Source: Steinernema hermaphroditum (Eukaryota; Nematoda; Chromadorea; Rhabditida; Steinernematidae). Taken from it: a DNA stretch of 64,000 bases. Each line of letters starts with the position of its first letter. Within the stretch, counting starts at the first letter, position 1. A model generated the notes under the pieces. That model did no database searches. It was given only the letters and a program-made list of their open reading frames with translations, and was not told the origin of the DNA. The stretch spans positions 2,790,001 to 2,854,000 of the forward strand of contig CM059621.1 in assembly GCA_030435675.1 (NCBI GenBank). The letters run 5' to 3'. The translations under genes and the position numbers were made by a program. This document shows positions 10,538 to 22,019 of the stretch, in pieces.

Positions 10538-11151
10538 ACTGGCCAAGCTGATTTTAATTGGCCACCGTTTAATTGAAAAGTATTGCTTGGTGATAAATGA
10601 TATGCTATTTATATCTACACAGTAAGCACAGTTATCAAATTTAGCCGATGCGTGCGGGCAGGGTCTGTCGCGTAAACTTTTATGACGTAGGGAAGGGGAC
10701 GCTGTTTAGCTATGTTTTTTGGGGTGTTGCGCTTTGGTGGCGCTCCTTTGATGACCCATGATGTACTTTTTAAGGAGGCAGTGCTGATAATTGGGAAGGT
10801 CAATGAGCAGTCAATGAGCATGCCCAAATCAATGAGCATCTGTAGCGCATACTAAGAAAATTAAATCTGAGAAGACGGTCAACGATTAAGATGCGGAGTG
10901 CCACTTTCCGACTGAATTAATCAATCGGATCTTTGAGTGAGTCAGCACAGAGCATCGTATCGAACACAAACACATTTTTGTTACAGAACCGCATAAAGAT
11001 CACACTTTACGTCGGCGAGAACCCGTTTCACCAGTGATGCCTTCGCGACCCAAAGTTGATTGATCTCTTCTGAAATTATTATCTTAAACTTAACTGCGTT
11101 TGGTTGCCTTGAAGTACTTGGCGCAGAAACCCCTCTGCTCTCTGCATTAAA
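10538..11151. other. intergenic between dynamin and first acyl-CoA synthetase
   Basis: About 600 bp without supported coding sequence. It contains the short direct repetition of ATGAGCA around 10801-10841. No clear promoter element was recognised. Confidence 0.4.
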
Positions 11152-13453
11152 ATGATTTTTCAATCGGAATTTCCTGCTATTCCTTATTCCAATCTACCAT
11201 ATGGTTCATCTTTGTTGAATAGTTTATGGAAACATTCAGTGGAGACACCCAATAAACCGGCATTGGTAAATGACGCGCATTTTTATGGAGGAGTTTATGC
11301 TAATTTTAGATCAATGCACATGACGAAAGCGATCAAGTGACGTATCAGGATTTATATGTTAAGTCCTTGTCAGTGGCTTCTTTTCTGAAAGATACCCACT
11401 TCGGTCATGGGGATGTGGCTGCCGTTTGCATGCCAAATCGATGGGAATTCCTTCCGATCTTCTGTGGCGTAGCACTGCAAGGAGGAGCCCTGAGTGGAGC
11501 CAGCTATCAGTTCACTGAATGCAAGTTCAGAATTACTTACATTAAGACATGATTTTGGTTTAGTTGAGCTAGAAAGGCAGTTTAAAGATTGCGGCTGTAA
11601 AATCGTGTTCTGTAGTGGTGACACTTTGGACAAGGCCGAAGGAACCGCCAGGAAATGTCCGTTAATCAGAGTGGGTTACTCATGGACAGCATGCAGACAA
11701 CCATGTAGTTGCAGATGATTATCGTTATTGAATCTAAGACTAATGGTAGCTACGGTCCCGGAATCGTTTCATTCAAAACAGTAATGGCTACGAAGCCTGA
11801 TGTCATGTTTCATGAGAGTGACATTGATGTTGATAGAGATGATGTTTTCCTGCCGTATTCAAGGTTAGTTTCCTTATTGTTGGAACCACCATTTGGACCA
11901 ACCACCGCAATCCCAAAAACGAACAAACATAACCTGCTAACAATCCATTGTCATTGAAATGGATTTCATTTTACGTTCCACTATTCCATGTGCATTCTTT
12001 AGTAAGAGTGTTTGGTGATAGTGAGAGCGAGTGGCTCTGAAGAGACAGCCCTGAAATCTTAGTGTGAAAACGTGATGACGTCGAAGCAGGTCCTTCTCGC
12101 CATTTTAGAATTATCTGAGCCCCTAATCAATTTCAGCGGAACAACAGGGAATCCCAAAGGCGTCATGATCTCACACAAAAATCTGTCTTCTGGAGTTACG
12201 ATCTACGGGAAGTATGCCATAGAAATTTCCGTACCTATCACCATTATTGCAATACTTTCAGGCACATGGAAGAATATTACTTTAAAAAGATTGATCCTTC
12301 CCTGACTTGGCAAAGTCAGAACCACTTAATCTTCGCGCCGTTCTACCATGTCTTTGGATTTGTGCTTCTGCAGACTGTCATGCAAGCTGGTGGTACCGCC
12401 GTGGTAATGTCCAAGTTTGACTTGGAACTCTACTGCAAAACCATTGAAAAATACACGGTAGGCAAGAACACGAGGACACTTTTTGGCTGACACTTTTTTC
12501 AGATCAACTTCATCGCAATAGTTCCACCCATCCTCGTTCTTCTCTGCAAGAGCCCTCTCGTTGACAAGTATGACCACTCGAGTGTGAAGGCGATATTCTG
12601 TGGAGGAGCTCCATCAGGAAGAGAACTGTGTATTGATATTATGAAACGACTTCCCAATCTGAAGGACATCAGCCAAGGTAACTCCCAGTAACAGAACACA
12701 GAAGTGTGCTTTAAAGACTAATATCAGAACGACCTGAAAAAAACTAGTCCGAACTGTACTGAATAGCTTATTGTAGGATATGGCATGACCGAGATAACTT
12801 TGTCGTGCACCTTGCCAGTTCATGGACAGCAACAAGAAATCGGAAACGTTGGCAAAGTTGTTCCTAATTTTGAACTCAAAATTGTGGACACTAACACTCG
12901 GAAACCTGTGAGCGCTAACGAAAGAGGCGAGGTATGTGTGAGAGGACCAAGCCGGATGCTGGGGTACCTCCATCGCCCACAGGCGACAGCCGAAGTGATC
13001 GATGACGAGGGATGGCTGAGAACGGGCGACATCGGTTACGTCGACGAAAATGGATTCCTCTTTATTGTGGACAGACTAAAGGAGCTGATAAAGGTGAAAG
13101 GTCTGCAAGTACCGCCTGCTGAATTGGAGGACGTTCTGCTCTCCCACCCATTGATCAAAGACGCGGCTGTTATTGGAGTGCCACATAAGAAGGACGGTGA
13201 ACAGCCTATGGCTTTTGTTGTTCGGGCGGACGAGTGTCTTTCGGAAGAGGAGGTGAAGAAATACATAGCCGGTATGACCGCCAAACCAAAATAACTGTGA
13301 TGTTTTTACTTCTTAGATCGCTTGGCGAGATACAAACGCTTGACCGGAGGAGTTCAGTTTCTTCCGCAAATTCCGAAGTCCCCATCCGGAAAGATCCTGC
13401 GGCGGTTCTTGCGAGACGAAGCCAATGTCATTCGGAAAGTATCGAAATTGTGA
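11152..13453 (+). CDS. peroxisomal acyl-CoA synthetase (4CL/luciferase-like) 1
   Basis: Nine exons give 552 aa: 11152-11265, 11310-11520, 11564-11670, 11715-11863, 12137-12211, 12262-12457, 12503-12677, 12777-13271, 13317-13453. The AMP-binding (ANL) superfamily motifs are present: SGTTGNPKG phosphate loop (split over exons 4 and 5), [25 protein letters not shown], and the C-terminal catalytic Lys in PSGKILRR. The last three residues are SKL, a canonical PTS1, so it should act in peroxisomes and activate a carboxylic or fatty acid to its CoA thioester via an acyl-AMP. The intron at 11521 begins GCAAGT, a GC-AG intron; the tandem copy has GTAAGT at the homologous site. An AATAAA follows at 13492. 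Substrate cannot be told from sequence; the family includes 4-coumarate ligases and nematode acs genes. Confidence 0.9.
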
Positions 13454-13773
13454 AAGCCATTTTTGTTGTCCTTTTAGCAGAAAATCTCGATAATAAAGCC
13501 GTTTCAAAAGCATATGATGAGCAAAAAGTGTTTGTCAACTATGAACAGATTGCGATGAAATCATCTCATCTCACGGTTTTTCACTTGAGTCGATGGCGGT
13601 TGGGTCGTCTTCTGTCTTTCTAAGGCTTCTCCTTTTCATCATTTTGCGATAAATGCATTCCTTCGTGCGAACAAAACATGACCGCTTGGCACGAAGACGG
13701 CATCTGCATATTTATTTAAGATCACCCATTGAAAAGTAGGTATTATCATCATTTAGACGGGCGGAATGACCTT

Positions 13774-14028
13774 CTAGATTCCGATAGCGATGCCTCCGCC
13801 ACTTCCAGAAGCCCCAACGTTTCCGTCAGAAGCACCAGCGTCGGGAAGACCGCCACCTAAAGAAAGGCATAAGTTCAGGGGGAGAATGATCGACTTACTG
13901 CTTCCGTAACTCGAGGGAGCAACGAATCCTCCAACGCCAGTAAGAAGATTTCCAGCAGTTTCACCGATGTCTCCCTGGGCGAAGACGGTGGCGACGAGCA
14001 GCAGAGAGAAGAGGACGACGGTCTTCAT
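13774..14028 (-). CDS. small secreted Gly/Ser-rich protein A
   Basis: Exons 14028-13899 and 13856-13774 (42-nt intron) give 70 aa. A signal peptide covers residues 1-18 (MKTVVLFSLLLVATVFAQG). The mature part is Gly/Ser/Ala-rich and ends GASGSGGGIAIGI. A paralogue at 48487-48086 has the same signal peptide, intron position and phase, and C-terminal block (GASGSGGNVAVGI). The 3' flank after the stop (AGAAGGTC) and the proximal promoter are also conserved. Function is not recognised. Composition suggests an extracellular or antimicrobial-like peptide, but that is inference only. Confidence 0.75.
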   Translation of the reverse strand: MKTVVLFSLLLVATVFAQGDIGETAGNLLTGVGGFVAPSSYGSSKSIILPLNLCLSLGGGLPDAGASDGNVGASGSGGGIAIGI

Positions 14029-14066
14029 GATTCCAACTGTTGATTGGATGCAGCTGAGTTCCCATC

Positions 14067-14098
14067 TCTTTTGTATAGATTGGGAAACTCGTTTGCAT
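14067..14098 (-). promoter_or_regulatory. conserved proximal promoter of Gly-rich protein A
   Basis: Two blocks are shared with the promoter of the paralogue at 48531-48563. One is a TATA-like CTATACAAAAGAG (minus strand, about 40 bp upstream of ATG). The other is a 19-bp box containing GGGAAACTCGTTTGCAT, octamer-like in its ATGCAAA end and identical at 18 of 19 positions. Spacing between the blocks is the same in both genes. Confidence 0.5.
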
Positions 14099-14339
14099 AG
14101 AGACCATATTTGCCACGGAATTTGTCTCGTATCGAACAAAACAAAGACCATGTCCTGTTATGCAGATTTTGTTTTGACTAGAATGTTTTATCGAGAACTG
14201 TCGGTATTTCGAAATATTCAGAGTTTGCAAATCTACTACAATTATTTTTCGCAAATGAAACGCAGGACTCGACCAACAAACACAACGGTTGTATGACTAC
14301 TTGGTGCAATGTACTTGGCTACTAAAGTGGACTTTTATC

Positions 14340-14650
14340 TTCACGTATCTATTGTGCCTTGCGCCTAGCGATACGTCTCATGTATGCACAACAAAGCACG
14401 AATAACAGCGTTGATTTTTGGTGTTGCAGAAGATCTTCGAGTGGAATAGGCGAAGTGCTGATTCCAGGGGCGCGACGGTGCACTATGGAACCAGCAGCTG
14501 GGAATTTGGACTTCAGAGTTCTCGCGGTTCTTCGGCTTCTTGTGATGGCGCGTGGGCGGTTGTAATGGTATTTTTAGCGAGACGGTGGAACTATGGCTCC
14601 CTGGTGTTCCAGGTCTTCTGGGAGCCGGAGCCACCACAGCGGAGGAATTA
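14340..14650 (-). repeat. diverged, internally deleted R1 copy (minus)
   Basis: The reverse complement follows the R1 consensus in order: the GGCTCCCAGAAG and GGAGCCATAGTTCCACC blocks at the right, and the GCATACATGAGACG 3'-end block at the left. A large part of the centre is missing. No target-site duplication was found. Confidence 0.55.
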
Positions 14651-15161
14651 TCAAACAGTGGATGATCGGATCCAAGTCATCCAGGGGGGATTTTTTTCAG
14701 ATACCTTTTATATGCTGAATTTGACGTATTTCGGCATGATAGGACCAGAAACGGTTTTCTCAAAGATGCATTGTCCATGAATCATTAAGAACTGATCTAT
14801 CGATCTATGTACTTTGGTGTCCTCGACTAGCATCACTGCAGTCCCCTCCCGTGAGGCTCTCACGTTGACAGTGTGGAAGCTCCATGCTTTAAAGAATACT
14901 TTTCATAAACGGCACCACAATGCAGCGCATGTGGTTCCACTATATGCGTTAAAGCATCGCAATGTGCTGCGCATGGACTCTTAATTCCTTAACGCGACCT
15001 TATAAGAACACGTTTCCTTCGTATTACGAGGATCAGACTACAATTCCTGTTGCCACCAAAGTACAATTCCTATAACAGAAAACACCCGCCGCTAAGACTT
15101 TGCAGTCGGGTTGGGAGCGAGATGAACTGACGACTCGTTTGCTATATTTATTTATTTGCAG
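14651..15161. other. intergenic upstream of second acyl-CoA synthetase
   Basis: No coding signal. The sequence just before the start at 15162 ends TTATTTGCAG immediately before ATG. This looks like a 3' splice acceptor, either for spliced-leader trans-splicing or for an unseen 5' non-coding exon. Confidence 0.35.
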
Positions 15162-17658
15162 ATGCCTATTAAGTCGGAATTCGAGAGTGTTCCCGAAGGA
15201 AATGCGCCTTTAGCTGAAGTCCTTCTGGAGGCCATATGGAAGCACTCCGTTAAAACACCAGAAAAGCTTGCTTTGGTAGGCATTTTTAGTGTTATCTTAT
15301 CTTTGAGCTTGAGTTTAGATTGACGGGGAAGACGCAAGTCACAAATTGACGTTCAGCGATGTTTATATGCAGACGTTATCAGTGGCGTCGTTCCTCGAAG
15401 GAAGACACTTCGGTCACGGCGATGTAGCCTGTGTAATCGCACCGAACTGCTTGGAATATCTGCCGATCTGTTTGGGGATCTCCCATCAAGGAGGAACGTA
15501 TAGCGGTGCGAGTCCGGCGTTCACGGAATGTAAGTTAATTTATCAGAAGTTGACGATTCAACACAAAGGGACAGGGTGATAAAGGTCGGGAATCTCGGTT
15601 GGCGGCTAAACAAAAGCGAACATCTCTAGTGTTGAAGACGTACTGTGTGAAACGCTGACCTAAGTTGAAAAAAAAAAAAGAGAAGGCTAAGTCAGCTATT
15701 TACTTAGGAACTGATAAGGTCTGCTTAAGATACCAATGGCCTATTCTGGCCTGCATTTATTGGCAGAACCGTGACACTCTCATTAGTCCAGAACATCATA
15801 CTTTTCCTAAAAATGAAGGCGTTGATCCTATATATGACTAATACAATGATGTCAAAAAAGTCGAGCCTGAAGTGAAGCCTTCGATAGGTTTGCTGTTTGA
15901 CCCATCCCATGCTTAAAGAGTGACTACGGGGCCGACCCCTAGTCGTTGAAGGACCGACCGACCGAGTGCAAAGTTGAATTAAGTCAATGCTTTAGATGAA
16001 ATTTCACGCCAAGTCAACGACTGCGGCGCAAAACTGGTCTTCGCTCACGGCACCTGCCTAGACAAAGTTTTGAAAGGTGTAAAGAACTGCCCCAAAGTAA
16101 TGGTATGCTTACCTAGATCGTAGCCGGCCTATGCATATCAAACTTGTTTAGACCATAGTAACAATTGCCAAGCACAATACGAAGCTTAACAACTTGCCAT
16201 TCGGTGTTGTGTCGTTTGACGAAGTGCTCCTATGCAAACCGAATGTCAATAGACACCGGATCGACATTGATATCAACAGGGACATTGCATTGCTGCCGTA
16301 TTCCAGGTAGATTCAGTTTTCCAATTTTATTTTAATGGCCTCAATTTAAGTGGTACAACTGGCGCTCCCAAAGGTGTTATGCTCAGTCATAAGAACATTG
16401 TTACTCAGCTCTACATGATTCAAAAGTAAGCACATAATCGATTGCGTTGTCTAATAAGTTTTTAGTCATTTCGATACCTATCTTCTTCCAAATATCGATC
16501 CCAATTTTGATCCAGACAACTTGAGCGACGTGCTCTTCATGCCGTTCTATCATATCTACGGTTTCGTCATAGTCATGATCAATGCCTTGCGTGGAAGCAC
16601 TTCAATCGTTCTGTCTCACTTTGACCCTAACGCATTCTGCAGGTGTATCCAGGATCACAAAGTAAGCTGGTGGGACAGATTATGATGAAAATAGAGACCT
16701 TTTAGATCAAATTCCTTAAAGTCGTACCACCCATTCTGGTGTTTCTTGCGAAACACCCAATCACTGAGAAGTATGACCTGAGCAGTGTGCTTGCTATACT
16801 GACGGGAGCAGCGCCGGCTGGAAAGGAACTGTGCGAGGAGGTGATGAAGAGAATGCCCAATGTAAAACACATTCTTCAAGGTATGTTTCGTTAAAAATTG
16901 CCCTCCTTGTCGCTCATGTTCTTCGAAAAATTATGCCTTCGATAGCACTTTCTGACTCATGTACATCTTTAGCTTATGGAATGACGGAAGTAAGCGGTGG
17001 CTCCCACCTGGCGGCTATCGGAAAAACGGCGAAATTTGGAAACGCAGGCAAGCTAGTCTCAAACACGGAAAAGAAAATCATCAACCCGGAATCTGGACAA
17101 GAGGTGCCACTGGGGGAACGAGGCGAAATCTGCATTAGAGGACCTACAGTCATGTTGGGATACCTAAACCGTCGTCAAGCCACAGCCGATACCATCGACG
17201 ACGACGGATGGCTTCATACCGGTGACATTGGATATGTCGACGAAGAAGGATACTTGTTCATCGTGGACAGACTAAAGGAGCTGATCAAAGTGAAAGGCTT
17301 TCAAGTGCCTCCAGCTGAACTTGAAGATCTTCTCATCACACATCCTCTGATCCAGGACGCCGCAGTTATTGGCATACCCGATCCCAGGGATGGCGAGCAC
17401 CCACTGGCTTTCGTTGTGCGCAAAAGTGATGCGTTGTCGGAAAGTGAAGTGGCGCAGTTTGTGAAAAGTAAGCACAGATCGGAAAGTTGGTGATTAATGT
17501 TCGTTTTAGAACATGTGTCGTCTTACAAACAATTACGCGGAGGAGTACAGTTTATTCAAGAAATTCCAAAGGCCGCGTCGGGAAAGATCTTGCGCCGATT
17601 CCTTAGGGACGAAGCGGCGGCAATTAGAAGTGCAAAAGAGCAGAAATCTAAGTTGTAG
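15162..17658 (+). CDS. peroxisomal acyl-CoA synthetase (4CL/luciferase-like) 2
   Basis: Nine exons give 558 aa: 15162-15275, 15319-15529, 15996-16102, 16152-16306, 16351-16425, 16466-16661, 16706-16880, 16973-17467, 17510-17658. Six internal exons (211, 107, 75, 196, 175 and 495 nt) and exon 1 (114 nt) have exactly the same length as in the upstream copy, so this is a tandem duplicate. Motifs: [33 protein letters not shown], and the catalytic Lys in ASGKILRR. The C-terminus KSKL is a PTS1 peroxisomal signal. Intron 2 is expanded to 466 nt. A polyadenylation signal AATAAA is at 17689. The two proteins differ strongly in the N-terminal substrate-binding half, so they may activate different acids. 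Confidence 0.9.
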
Positions 17659-17859
17659 AGAATTAGAAAATCATCGCATTTGGCGGACAATAAAGAGCTT
17701 TTATATACCCATGAATGACACAAATCCCCTTAAAACAGAAAGGTCTACTTGATCCTAGCTAAATCGTTACCCGCTTGTTACTCGTTTGCTCACTTTTTTT
17801 CATCCATTTGCACTTGACTCGATAGCATACAGCATGAAAGATATCTCATCATTCACAAC

Positions 17860-18060
17860 GAAGAACCGTATATCACCGTAGTCGCTCCTTCTCTTCTTTC
17901 TTCGGCGGAGGGCACGACATCGGAGTTGCAGGCGGCTGTCCCGTCAGTGTGCGCGGGCTTCAAAGCGACAAAAAGCTGTATCCAGAAGTAGAGCGATGGT
18001 GGAGCTCAGCTAACAAAGTCGAATCCCATCTTTGGGTCGGCTGGCGGTGCAACTTGGTGC
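17860..18060 (-). repeat. diverged R1 fragment (minus)
   Basis: Word order (GTAGTCGCT, CTTCGGCG, GTGTGCGCGGGC, GGTGGAGC, GGCGGTGCAAC) follows the reverse complement of the 3' half of R1. No intact ends remain. The rest of 17659-18270 shows no coding signal. Confidence 0.5.
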
Positions 18061-18272
18061 GCTATTTCTATCGCTTTGTCACGCGTTAGTCAATATCAAA
18101 GCGAAGCAACGGGAAAAATGATGTGAGGCTATATTATGGATCGCACGACACATAGAGGATCAATAAAGTAAAACATCTTTTTATACATTTTCTTCTTCTT
18201 ATATTTATCTGTTCTTAACTACCAATCCTCAACGGCAGGCTGTCATAGTGGCCTTCGCAGAACAATTCTCGA

Positions 18273-19192
18273 TTATTGGTTGGCCTCTGGAGCCGCATTG
18301 ATTGCCTCGGTCTTGCGAGAGCCAAGCTTCTTCCAGTACATTATCGTACACGTCATCATGTATATTGTGAAAGTTGTGTACGTGATTGGTCCGATAATCA
18401 AGATCGCAGAGTGGAGCGCCTGATCACTTTCAGAATTGATGGAGTCATCCAGAAAATTGCTTCAAGTATAATCTGATATGAAACTATCGTGTTTGCCTGA
18501 AGGGTGGTTCTTGTATAGTTTGCAATATGTCGTGGACCTTACCAGTCTCGTCGACCTGCTCACCATGGACTTATTAAATTGTTTCAGCTTCAACAAAAAC
18601 GCGATGGAAGTAAATATGTTTCCCGTTATTGTTGACGCATTCATGATGAAAGCAATTCTCATGATGTCTTGGCTCAAGTAGCCCAATAATGTTTTGGGCA
18701 CGGGGATCATAGGAACGATGCTTGTGGCATACAGTATTCCTAATGTCAAATAGAACGACGTAGCCATCGTTATCGATACAAGTAAAAGCTTCTTTCTGAT
18801 GACCTTTAGATATGCGAATGGAAACGCCACGGCACACAGTCGGTCAACGGCCAGGCACAGGTCGACAAAACCGACAATTGGATGGAGAGCAGCATGAAAT
18901 ATGCCGGTGACTACAATTGCAATGGCATCTGAATATCATTGCAATTATTACTACAAAACAAAAGTCGGCGATTACCCATTTGTACCAACACAAACAACGA
19001 GAAGACGAGAGCTGATAAAGCGAACAGTGAATGAAAAACGATGTGGACGAAGAGCATTGTAAATTGCTCGTTTTTCGCGCGATGTTTAAGCTGGCCATAT
19101 AGTGTTACTGGATTCAAGACTACGGTAATCAAAGAGCATACAAGTTGAATTGGATAGTTAATGTAGGCATGGGGAGGCAACTCGTCGAACAT
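18273..19192 (-). pseudogene. serpentine (7TM) chemoreceptor, frameshifted before TM7
   Basis: Exons 19192-18976, 18928-18543 and 18496-18273 encode a seven-helix receptor. TM1 is near INYPIQLVCSLITVVLNP. A long exon 2 carries TM3-TM5, with LCLAVDRLCAV after TM3. TM6 is around QIILEAIFWMTPSIL. After ILKVI the frame runs into a stop, while the continuation ALHSAILIIGP..TIYMMTC (TM7) lies in another frame at about 18425. No usable intron fits the few bases between them, so this is a one-base frameshift. Everything else, including 47- and 46-nt introns, looks healthy, so the lesion is recent or an assembly error. The family is not assigned with confidence. Confidence 0.6.
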
Positions 19193-19469
19193 TCTCTCCT
19201 TTTACCAGAACACAAGGTATGCGTAGAATGGCGTTGAAAACGTGTGAATTGGTAACGGCGGAACTGCGACAATAACAAACTAATTATCACTGTTTGTTTT
19301 GAGGGCATCTATATTCAACGGCATAACACATTATTGTTGTTCTTCATAGAAAAGTTTATTTCCGACTCAACTTGTCACTGCTTCTGTCGCTGATCGCCTT
19401 AGTCATTGTTGCTCTTTTTTCTTTGGCACTGGCGAGATGTGGTTCGGCCTACGCTCCACGCAAGCCACG

Positions 19470-19615
19470 ACGGATTGGAACGGGGCAATCATTGCGCCAA
19501 CCGCGATGGACAAAAAAGACCACTCACTCAACTTATTCAACGAACTCTGAGAGAGCGAGTGGAAAGATCGCTACCGATGCGAGTGAAGCAAATTCTCCCT
19601 TCATTCGCCGTTAGT
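19470..19615 (-). repeat. 5' piece of R1 (minus)
   Basis: The reverse complement matches the first 120 bp or so of R1: CGCTCTCTCAGAG, TTGAGTGAGTGGTC, and TTGGCGCAATGATTGCCCCG. The match breaks off at about 19470. Confidence 0.5.
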
Positions 19616-19663
19616 TCATAGCTTGGGCCAATAATCTGATATATTTTATTAACCAACGAAAAC

Positions 19664-19810
19664 TTAAACGGATTCTATAAGATCGTCCTGCGAGTCGGCC
19701 GGTGGGATTTCATTTTCGAGGTGCGGCGTGCAGAAGACGAGAAACATGGCGATCTTCAATAGCAACAAGAGCAGAAGGGGGAAGATGAGCAGTGGGAGTG
19801 TATCTAGCAT
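19664..19810 (-). CDS. single-pass membrane microprotein (48 aa)
   Basis: A single-exon ORF, ATG at 19810 and TAA ending at 19664. It starts MLDTLPLLIFPLLLLLLK, a hydrophobic segment of about 25 residues running into MFLVFC, then a short acidic tail (ENEIPPADSQDDLIE). Length and layout (N-terminal hydrophobic segment, short charged tail) resemble the microproteins at 45860 and 57732. No homologue is recognised. A chance ORF of this length with such composition is possible, so confidence is modest. Confidence 0.35.
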   Translation of the reverse strand: MLDTLPLLIFPLLLLLLLKIAMFLVFCTPHLENEIPPADSQDDLIESV

Positions 19811-20232
19811 AGTAGATTCGGGAACTGAATGCTGGACGTGGTTGTTTTTGTGTAATTATTTTTCGTATAAAATTCTGAGAATTCTGAACAATTATCGGTC
19901 AAAACAAATGAGATTTTAAGACTTTGATCTGGCGCAGCATTTAGTCAACTAAAGTTCCAGCGTATACACTAATTAGCAGCCTATGTTTTGATGAATTCAG
20001 ATATGCGGTTAAATTCGACGACCCTCCGAGGGTCTATACCATCTTTGCAAGTGTGACGGCTCAGTGCCTTCCTCGCCCAAACTATGACTTCGGCGCCAAT
20101 GCTGCTTTTGCTACTGCAGCCAGAGTAGAGTGTTTGCTAACCGCTATAAGTCATTGATCCGTCAGCAAAAACGCGAAAAGAACTGCTGAAAGGTGTTGAC
20201 CGTATGGACCACCAATACTAAGTTTATTGACA

Positions 20233-21665
20233 CTATACTCTGCTAACAGCTTCCCTAACGTGACTAACATGACTAGACTGGCTTGATCTAGATTTGACAT
20301 AGAATGACGAAAAGGTCGATGCCGTCCGAGGACGATAGCTATCTCTTGAAAGAACACTACGAAGGCCGGCGTTGAAAATGACCACAATGAGCCTGAAAGT
20401 GAGCTCTCATCATCTAACACTTTTCATCTACTCACCCATCGAAGGCACTTGCGATGCTCCAAGTGAACGTCGTTAACATAAACGAAACCAGCTCGTCTTT
20501 GAAGAGAAATCCGAATCTTTGAATGCATATCATAAGGAGCGCACTTGTGACTTCCGCCATTATCTGAAGATTTACGTACTAATACGAGTTTATAACAAAC
20601 GAACCATGTAGGAGAGACGAAGTTCATTCGATTTCTTTGCAGTGCACAAGCTGAGCTCCTTACGCTGCTCCGGTAGCCGATATAGCTTCCATAGCACAGC
20701 CATGTTAATTACCACTGTTATCAGAAATAGCACTGGAGCATAGAGAACATCGAATAAGTGAATATATCTGCTACATTCGTCCCGATGAGCGTAGTAAGAC
20801 ACACTGCTGTTTAACGATGTTTGCTGGCATGGGTCTGCAAAAATAAGGTTGAGTTCGATGTTAAGTGAGATGAGTTTTTGTGTTAGATGTTGCCGTACTC
20901 TTCAATGGGGCCGAGTCAGCTGACCAATCGATGAGCCGTTCCGTCGAGTCATTTGAGCCTAAGTTGATTCATCAGCCAGTCGGTGAGAGATAGCGCAAAC
21001 CAAAATAGAACCTGAAACAGGTTCGCTGACGACTGAGCCGGCACAACCAGCTGCCGTTTAGCCGTTAAAAAGCTCATGGATCGGCTCATCAGTTAGCACA
21101 ACCGACTGCCAATCCCCGCGTACTCAGAACTCGGTCTAGCCACATTTATATCACTTGATTTGAGAGGGATAGGACAGCTCAACTTACTGATAACATTCGG
21201 TAACGCTGCGCATACGGAAGCAATCCACGTGCAAGTAATGTAAAGAATCGTTCGGCTGTAGTCGAACATCGTCTTGTACTGCAGCGGGCTTAGCACCATT
21301 ACAGCTCTGTTGACCGCTATGAGAAGGTTTGTGAAGTAGACAGCGGACTTGAATAGGTAGATAAGATGCAAAATCTGTTGAGCCATGAACTCCTCGAATA
21401 TCGAAGGGTTCCAAAGCGATACCGGTCCAATAAACGCTATGAACATTGTGGATGCAAAGCAGTGGGCCATTTCTCGCGACATCCAGATGTAGCCGAGTTT
21501 TCGGCCAAATATTCGTGCACCAATGATTCGGAAAAGGATGTAGTAGTTGATCGCGAAGCCAAGTAATCCTGCCTAGAAATCAATTGATAACCTTTTGTGA
21601 ACCAAGACCTAACTGACAAACTCTAAAAGCAGGCCAGCGATAAGATTGTGTTTGTAGAGGAACAT
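20233..21665 (-). CDS. srx-type serpentine chemoreceptor
   Basis: Exons 21665-21618, 21572-21188, 20834-20605, 20563-20436 and 20392-20233 give 316 aa. TM1 spans exons 1 and 2 (NLIAGLLLEFAGLLGFAIN). TM2 follows MSREMAHCFAST. After TM3 comes the srx-like LIAVNRAVMVLSPLQYKTMF. The extracellular loop before TM5 has paired Cys (NPCQQT and DECSRY). TM6-TM7 ends with the signature W..A.AFDGLIVVIFN..LR, and a Ser-rich tail follows. The 5' donor of intron 1 (GTCAGT) and of intron 3 (GTTCGT) are non-consensus but are fixed by phase and normal length (45 and 41 nt). Intron 2 is long (353 nt). Expected role: chemosensory GPCR in neuronal cilia, by family knowledge. Confidence 0.75.
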
Positions 21666-22019
21666 ACTGGTGAACATTCGTTAGAAGAGACATGCGACAA
21701 ATGAGAGCAGAAGACCAAAGGTATCGACTAACTCTCATGTTTACTCCATAGCGAAAGAGATGGCTCGCAGTGATAAAGCTTTAATTTTTGTACCGCCCAG
21801 GGTCATTGGACTTGTTTTTAAAAAATAAAAAAAGCGAAATAATACGATATATTGATGCGATAAATAAAAAACAATTATTTCATCACTTCCACCTCCGATT
21901 CTTAAACCATGTTCGAAACATCACCATTTTTTATCACATCTGCATAAGATCCGCCACACCAGCTTCTTTGAATGCTATGCAGAGTGAACTGTTAATGCTA
22001 GGCGAGTTTCTGACTAGTT

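Noticed and set aside
18420..18430. Tiny intron explaining the receptor frameshift
   Set aside because: Only 8 nt lie between GT and AG there, far below any functional intron length.
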